Shown here piece after piece: positions 59,592 to 64,000 of a DNA stretch of 64,000 nucleotides. This DNA is from Salinimonas profundi (GTDB lineage: Bacteria > Pseudomonadota > Gammaproteobacteria > Enterobacterales > Alteromonadaceae), in contig NZ_JABBXD010000002.1 of assembly GCF_014750655.1 (NCBI RefSeq), positions 199,184 to 263,183 of the forward strand. The letters run 5' to 3'. Numbering within the stretch: the first letter of the stretch is position 1; every line of letters starts with the position of its first letter. Below the pieces are notes generated by a model. It made no database searches. It was given only the letters and a program-made list of their open reading frames with translations, and had not been told where the DNA came from. Position numbers and translations under genes: made by a program.

Positions 59592-59945
59592 TAAGCTAAA
59601 GCCAGTAATCACGCGGATTTTTGGCATCCCTGAGAAATAACGTGTAAGTGATGACTAACCTTTTAAACAGTAGAATTAGGTTACAGTTTTGCGACACACT
59701 GTATGTATTAACAGTTAAAAAGATTTATTTAATAGTATTTTATTAACGTTTCCTCTTTTTTAGTTATAAGCCAACTTGTCCTTAATCTGTCCCTGTCTGT
59801 AAAATAAAAAAAAGCTGCTTTACGAGTAGGTTATAGCGTCTGATTAGAGTTTAAACGGTACTTTTGATTATTTGATGCAAAATCGAGCTAAAACAGGCAA
59901 AAAAGACACTTTTTGAACAGTTAGAAAAAAATCGCACTAAGTTTG

Positions 59946-59974
59946 TTGACAGCGACACGGATGGTCTTTAATAT
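59946..59974 (+). promoter_or_regulatory. Strong sigma-70 promoter of the tRNA-Asn pair
   Basis: TTGACA (59946-59951), exactly 17 bases, TAATAT (59969-59974), followed by a GC-containing discriminator TCGCTCCC, the pattern of stringently controlled stable RNA promoters. It lies about 20 bases before the first tRNA. Confidence 0.9.
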
Positions 59975-59995
59975 TCGCTCCCGTTGAAAAGCAGG

Positions 59996-60072
59996 TCCCC
60001 CTTAGCTCAGTTGGTTAGAGCGACGGACTGTTAATCCGCAGGTCCCCCGTTCGAGTCGGGGAGGGGGAGCCA
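59996..60072 (+). tRNA. tRNA-Asn (anticodon GTT), copy 1
   Basis: 77 nt with encoded CCA. Acceptor stem TCCCCCT/AGGGGGA, anticodon stem CGGA/TCCG with loop CTGTTAA and anticodon GTT at 60030-60032, T-loop GTTCGAGTC. Closely resembles E. coli tRNA-Asn. Confidence 0.97.
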
Positions 60073-60098
60073 ACTTTTCAATGATAAAGAGTATCTGC

Positions 60099-60175
60099 TC
60101 CCCCTTAGCTCAGTTGGTTAGAGCGACGGACTGTTAATCCGCAGGTCCCCCGTTCGAGTCGGGGAGGGGGAGCCA
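60099..60175 (+). tRNA. tRNA-Asn (anticodon GTT), copy 2
   Basis: Identical in all 77 bases to copy 1, 26 bases downstream of it, anticodon at 60133-60135. Almost certainly on the same precursor transcript. Confidence 0.97.
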
Positions 60176-60415
60176 GTCTCTTTATATTTCAATGCCTTCT
60201 TCCGCAAAAAATCTTTTTCAAATTCAGCGTTACTGTCTCATTTACATACAATTTTCTATTATCTGCTGACAGATTAAATAACCTTAGTCTTATCAAGTTG
60301 TTAATCGCTCTACAAACAGCGATAATAGGCACTCATAATTTGAGGCTAATCCTCTGTCAGATGTCTGGCGAATTCAAACGCCCCCTTTGAACTGCGTGGA
60401 GCATCAGTTAGCAAC

Positions 60416-60997
60416 ATGACCGATTTTCTTTTGCTACTTGTTGGAACAGTACTGGTCAATAACTTCGTATTGGTGAAGTTTCTTGGTTTGTGCCCGTTTA
60501 TGGGCGTCTCAAGTAAACTTGAAACCGCCATCGGTATGTCCATGGCGACCACGTTTGTGCTCACGCTGGCGTCTGTATCAAGCTATCTGGTAGAAACCTA
60601 TATTTTGCAGCCGTTGGGTATCGGCTATTTGCGTACTCTTGCTTTTATCCTCGTGATCGCAGTTGTAGTGCAATTCACTGAAATGGTGGTGCACAAAACC
60701 AGCCCTACCCTTTACCGTTTACTGGGTATTTTTCTTCCCTTAATTACCACTAACTGTGCTGTACTTGGTGTGGCGCTGCTCAATCTGACAGAACAGCATA
60801 ACTTTATGCAAAGCCTTGTCTACGGATTTGGCGCGGCGGTAGGCTTCTCTCTGGTGCTTATCCTCTTCGCCGCCATGCGGGAACGACTCGCAGCAGCGGA
60901 TGTACCTACACCATTTAAGGGTGCATCTATCGCGATGGTCACCGCAGGGTTGATGTCGCTGGCATTTATGGGCTTTAGCGGATTGGTGAAATTGTAA
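60416..60997 (+). CDS. rsxA: Electron transport complex subunit RsxA
   Basis: 193-aa integral membrane protein with six helices (E. coli RsxA is also 193). The N terminus [20 protein letters not shown] and [12 protein letters not shown] with a membrane-embedded Cys, and [13 protein letters not shown] with the second Cys, are the family motifs; these Cys bind a membrane Fe-S cluster. It is part of the Rnf-type Rsx complex that couples NADH/ferredoxin electron flow to ion movement and reduces SoxR in E. coli. GGAG lies about 15 bases upstream, a rather long spacing. Overlaps rsxB by one base (TAATG). Confidence 0.97.
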   Translation: MTDFLLLLVGTVLVNNFVLVKFLGLCPFMGVSSKLETAIGMSMATTFVLTLASVSSYLVETYILQPLGIGYLRTLAFILVIAVVVQFTEMVVHKTSPTLYRLLGIFLPLITTNCAVLGVALLNLTEQHNFMQSLVYGFGAAVGFSLVLILFAAMRERLAAADVPTPFKGASIAMVTAGLMSLAFMGFSGLVKL

Positions 60998-61566
60998 TGA
61001 GTATGACGGTTGCACTCATAGCCATTGGATTGCTGGCGTTAATTTTCGGGCTGGTATTGGGTTATGCCAGCGTGAAATTTAAAGTGGAAGGCGATCCTCT
61101 GGTTGACCAAATCGATGAGATTTTACCTCAGACGCAATGTGGTCAGTGCGGTTATCCCGGATGTCGGCCTTATGCAGAGGCTATCGCGAATGGGGATGAA
61201 ATTAACAAATGTCCTCCAGGTGGTGAATCAACCATCAAAAAGCTGGCAGATCTTATGGGGGTTGAGCCCAAACCACTGGACGCTGCCCACGGTGAAGAAG
61301 ACGAGAAAAAAGTTGCGTTTATTCGTGAAGATGAATGTATCGGCTGCACAAAATGTATTCAGGCATGTCCGGTGGATGCAATTCTCGGCGCGGCAAAACA
61401 TATGCACACTGTGATTACCGAAGAATGTACCGGGTGTGATTTGTGTGTCGACCCCTGCCCTGTCGATTGTATTGATATGGTCCCGGTATCTCCCACTACC
61501 ACTTCATGGACATGGGATTTTGATAAAACGCCAAAAGGCGATATACCGGTGAAGGTGGTGTCATAG
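60997..61566 (+). CDS. rsxB: Electron transport complex ferredoxin subunit RsxB
   Basis: 189 aa. One N-terminal membrane helix, then the CxxC-x4-C segment [12 protein letters not shown] for one 4Fe-4S cluster, and two ferredoxin-type clusters [12 protein letters not shown] and [12 protein letters not shown]. It passes electrons between RsxC and the membrane subunits. The start ATG overlaps the rsxA stop; rsxC begins two bases after its stop. Confidence 0.97.
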   Translation: MSMTVALIAIGLLALIFGLVLGYASVKFKVEGDPLVDQIDEILPQTQCGQCGYPGCRPYAEAIANGDEINKCPPGGESTIKKLADLMGVEPKPLDAAHGEEDEKKVAFIREDECIGCTKCIQACPVDAILGAAKHMHTVITEECTGCDLCVDPCPVDCIDMVPVSPTTTSWTWDFDKTPKGDIPVKVVS

Positions 61567-61568
61567 TG

Positions 61569-64000
61569 ATGAGCACCAGTTTTGAACAAATCGTGAATAA
61601 GTTAACAGCGGGAGATCTTTATGATTTTCCGGGCGGCGTGCATCCTCAGGATAAAAAATCCATTTCGAATCAAGAGGCAATCAGACGCGTACCGCTGCCT
61701 GAAAAGTTAATTATCCCTGTCCGACAACATGTTGGTACAGAGGGACGCCTTGCCGTCAGTGTAGGCGATAGCGTGAAAAAGGGGCAGGCCCTGACCAGCA
61801 GCTCCCATCCTTTTGCCATTCCGGTACATGCGCCAACCTCAGGGACGGTGACAGATATTGGTCAGCACATTACGGCACATCCCAGCGGCCTGCGCGAGCA
61901 AGCAATCGTTATACAACCTGATGGAGAGGAAGCCTGGACAACACTTTCGCCGTTGTCAGACTACGCGTCCAGAGAACCCGCCTCAGTGATTGAAGCACTG
62001 TGTGATGCTGGCATCTCAGGTATGGGCGGAGCTGGCTTTCCAACCCATATTAAGGCGAGCGGTACTAAGAAAATTGAGTTTATCGTCATCAATGGCGTCG
62101 AATGCGAGCCTTATATTACTGCCGACGACCGTCTGATGCGTGAGCACGCCTGGCAGATCAGACAAGGCGCTGATGTGCTGTCTCACCTGGTCAGGCCACA
62201 GCTTATTATCGTGGCGATAGAAGACAATAAACCAGAGGCGCTGGAGGCGATGAAAATCGCCTGTAAGGACAACCCGGCTATCCAGGTTGTCTCTGTGCCG
62301 ACTAAGTACCCTGCTGGAGGTGAAAAACAGCTTATACAGGTACTCACCGGCCGCGAGGTCCCCCGGGACGGCTTGCCGGCAGATATCGGCGTGCTCATGT
62401 TTAACGTGGGTACCTGCTATGCGATTGCCGATGCCATATTTCATGGTAAACCACTTATCGAGCGGGTTGTTACCCTGACCGGTGAGGCCGTGGAAAAGCC
62501 GGGGAATGTGTGGGCGTTAATCGGCACGCCGGTTAATCATCTGTTAGGCGTTGCGCACTATAACAGTGGCAAACAGAAAGATCCGCAAGTGGTAATGGGA
62601 GGGCCTATGATGGGGTTCACTCTCAACGATGCTGATGTGCCTGTGGTTAAGATTACTAACTGTCTGCTGATACCCGGTAACGGCGAGCTGGTTGATGATA
62701 CCCATGAGCGAGCGTGTATAAGATGCAGCGCCTGTGCTGACGCCTGCCCTGCTACATTGTTACCTCAGCAATTATTCTGGCATGCCAAGGCCCAGGAATA
62801 CGAGAAGGCACAAGAGTACAATCTTTTTGATTGTATCGAATGCGGAGCATGTGCCTACGTATGTCCCAGTGAAATACCGCTAGTACATTACTACCGACAG
62901 GCTAAATCTGCTATCCGGCAACAGCGAGATGAAAAAGCCCGGGCAGAGAAAGCCAAAGAACGTTTTGAGGCGCGTAAAGCGCGCCTTGAACGTGAAAAGA
63001 TAGAGCGCGAGGAAAAACACAAACGCGCCAAAGAGGCCAGAGCAAAAACCGCGTCTGCTGGTGCGCCTAAAGACAAAGTTGCTGCGGCACTGGCAAGGGC
63101 CAAGTCTAAACGCGCTGAAAGCGTTACTACAGCGCCTGATGACGCTCCACCGCAATCAGACAAACAAGCAAAGGTTGCTGCTGCGATAGCCCGAGCAAAA
63201 GCTAAAAAAGCTGAGCAAGCCCCTCAACAGACTGATGCAGAACACATTCAACAGGCGTCAATGCCAGCAACTGATGACGTGATTAGCGAGCCTGAGAAAA
63301 CAGAAAAGCAAAAACGCGTGGCCGCAGCTGTCGCGCGTGCTAAAGCCAAAAAAGCACAGCGTGGTAATTCTGAGGCACATAGTTCTGAGTCTCAGATGAC
63401 AGAAACATCGTCACAGGATGTACAACCATCTGAGTCTGAAACTGCTGAAAGCGAAAAACAAAAACGCATTGCCGCTGCGGTAGCACGCGCTAAAGCCAAG
63501 AAAGCCCGGCGCGACAATTCTGATGCCCAAGGCCAGACCGATGCAACATCTACAGACACACCGTCACAGGACTCCCAGCCCTCAGAGCCTGATAGTGAAG
63601 ATAGTTCAGTGAATACTGAGACTGCAGAGGGTACAGAGAATGCCAAGACTGAGAAGCAACAGCGCATTGCCGCTGCGGTAGCGCGCGCCAAAGCAAAAAA
63701 AGCCCAGCGCGACAATCCCGATGCTCAGAGCCAGACCGATACAACATCTACAGACACACCGCCACAGGACTCGCAGCCCTCAGAGCCTGATAGTGTAGAT
63801 ACCTCAGTGAATACTGAGACTGCAGAGGGTACAGAGAATGCCAAGACTGAAAAGCAACAGCGCATTGCCGCTGCGGTAGCGCGCGCCAAAGCAAAAAAAG
63901 CCCAGCGCGACAATCCCGATGCCCAGAGCCAGACCGATACAACATCTACAGACACACCGCCACAGGACTCGCAGCCCTCAGAGCCTGATAGTGTAGATAC
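61569..64000 (+). CDS. rsxC: Electron transport complex subunit RsxC (3' end outside window)
   Basis: The frame from ATG 61569 (MSTSFEQIVNKL) is open to the window edge, at least 810 residues. The NADH/FMN-binding core is normal: GISGMGGAGFPTHIK, NGVECEPYITADD and PAGGEKQLIQVLTGREVP, followed by two 4Fe-4S motifs CIRCSACADACP and CIECGACAYVCP. Beyond about residue 450 comes a charged coiled region and at least six repeats built around KQxRIAAAVARAKAKKA, as in the variable C termini of gammaproteobacterial RsxC. A GTG at 61566 overlapping the rsxB stop is a less likely start. Length variation and assembly errors are likely in the repeats. Confidence 0.95.
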   Translation, partial: MSTSFEQIVNKLTAGDLYDFPGGVHPQDKKSISNQEAIRRVPLPEKLIIPVRQHVGTEGRLAVSVGDSVKKGQALTSSSHPFAIPVHAPTSGTVTDIGQHITAHPSGLREQAIVIQPDGEEAWTTLSPLSDYASREPASVIEALCDAGISGMGGAGFPTHIKASGTKKIEFIVINGVECEPYITADDRLMREHAWQIRQGADVLSHLVRPQLIIVAIEDNKPEALEAMKIACKDNPAIQVVSVPTKYPAGGEKQLIQVLTGREVPRDGLPADIGVLMFNVGTCYAIADAIFHGKPLIERVVTLTGEAVEKPGNVWALIGTPVNHLLGVAHYNSGKQKDPQVVMGGPMMGFTLNDADVPVVKITNCLLIPGNGELVDDTHERACIRCSACADACPATLLPQQLFWHAKAQEYEKAQEYNLFDCIECGACAYVCPSEIPLVHYYRQAKSAIRQQRDEKARAEKAKERFEARKARLEREKIEREEKHKRAKEARAKTASAGAPKDKVAAALARAKSKRAESVTTAPDDAPPQSDKQAKVAAAIARAKAKKAEQAPQQTDAEHIQQASMPATDDVISEPEKTEKQKRVAAAVARAKAKKAQRGNSEAHSSESQMTETSSQDVQPSESETAESEKQKRIAAAVARAKAKKARRDNSDAQGQTDATSTDTPSQDSQPSEPDSEDSSVNTETAEGTENAKTEKQQRIAAAVARAKAKKAQRDNPDAQSQTDTTSTDTPPQDSQPSEPDSVDTSVNTETAEGTENAKTEKQQRIAAAVARAKAKKAQRDNPDAQSQTDTTSTDTPPQDSQPSEPDSVD
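63444..64000 (+). repeat. 198-bp tandem repeats in rsxC
   Basis: Units begin at 63444, 63642 and 63840 (the last cut by the edge), each 66 codons. Units 2 and 3 differ at only two of the 161 visible positions, while unit 1 is clearly more diverged in its 5' half. Older, shorter relatives of the KxxRVAAAxARAKAKKA block lie at about 63060-63360. Confidence 0.95.

Larger units (their letters stand above)
59008..59995. other. About 1 kb without genes, between MATE gene and tRNA-Asn
   Basis: No coding frame of note on either strand. It contains a GATC cluster (five sites within 59419-59529), a DnaA-box dyad (59567-59591), a weaker box-like TTATCCAGC near 59369, an AT-rich stretch (about 59700-59800), an AGCGCTG/CAGCGCT inverted repeat near 59350-59380, and the tRNA promoter at its end. 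The MATE promoter must lie at the left end. Confidence 0.75.

Noticed and set aside
59996..60175. tRNA-Asn genes as an integration site of a mobile element
   Set aside because: No integrase, no direct repeat of a tRNA 3' end besides the second full gene, and the flanking genes are core genes.

Overview
The window looks like ordinary chromosomal DNA of a marine gammaproteobacterium, most likely Alteromonadaceae (Alteromonas/Salinimonas-like). The evidence is the mix of enterobacterial-type core genes (ffh-ypjD-yfjD synteny, sixA near fadIJ, rsxABC, putP, cysDN, queCE), a FadR-type operator, GATC-rich DNA that suggests Dam methylation, and marine traits such as a GlyGly-CTERM exoprotein and many secreted or lipoprotein peptidases. 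The genus is inferred from gene content; no database was searched. I see no insertion sequence, prophage, integrase or CRISPR array.

Layout. 1-3494 (-): 5' part of a very long SMC-like ATPase (DUF3584 type) that runs off the left edge. 3738-7561: ffh (-) diverges from ypjD and a CorC/YfjD-type protein (+). 7574-11351: a 59-aa protein, sixA, and an M16 insulinase-type protease. 11513-16030: a 1505-aa sensor (beta-propeller, PAS, GGDEF, EAL) for cyclic-di-GMP turnover. 16.1-16.7 kb: a tiny Cys-containing secreted-like peptide behind a candidate sigma-54 promoter, and a small membrane protein. 16917-20386 (-): fadI-fadJ with a FadR operator. 20714-27822: a tightly overlapping MoxR/DUF58/DUF4381/BatA/BatBC/BatD operon, followed by a DUF885 lipoprotein peptidase. 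29934-31146: ECF sigma factor and its DUF3379 anti-sigma partner, which is interrupted by an in-frame stop.

31284-38522: putP, then a sulfate activation operon cysD-cysC-cysQ-cysN plus an SLC13/TrkA-C permease. 38559-40533 (-): a NatAB-type ABC exporter. 40699-45907: YIP1 protein, DUF3025 protein, M28 lipoprotein peptidase, asparagine synthetase B. 46186-48558: GlyGly-CTERM exoprotein with a metzincin motif that has lost its catalytic Glu. 48742-50305: BlaI-type repressor and M56-TonB fusion with two clear BlaI operators. 50331-55418: hybrid histidine kinase, periplasmic binding protein, queE, queC, LysR regulator. 55586-59007 (-): a MATE transporter overlapping uvrB. 59008-59995: about 1 kb without genes, with a DnaA-box dyad and a GATC cluster. 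59996-60175: two identical tRNA-Asn genes behind a near-consensus promoter. 60416-64000: rsxA, rsxB and rsxC, the last truncated by the right edge inside long tandem repeats.

Points most worth a second look: the DnaA-box/GATC intergenic region, the nonsense-interrupted anti-sigma factor, the pseudo-metzincin with a rhombosortase signal, the sigma-54/dyad/tiny-peptide unit, the BlaI-M56-TonB sensor, and repeat expansions in BatBC and RsxC.
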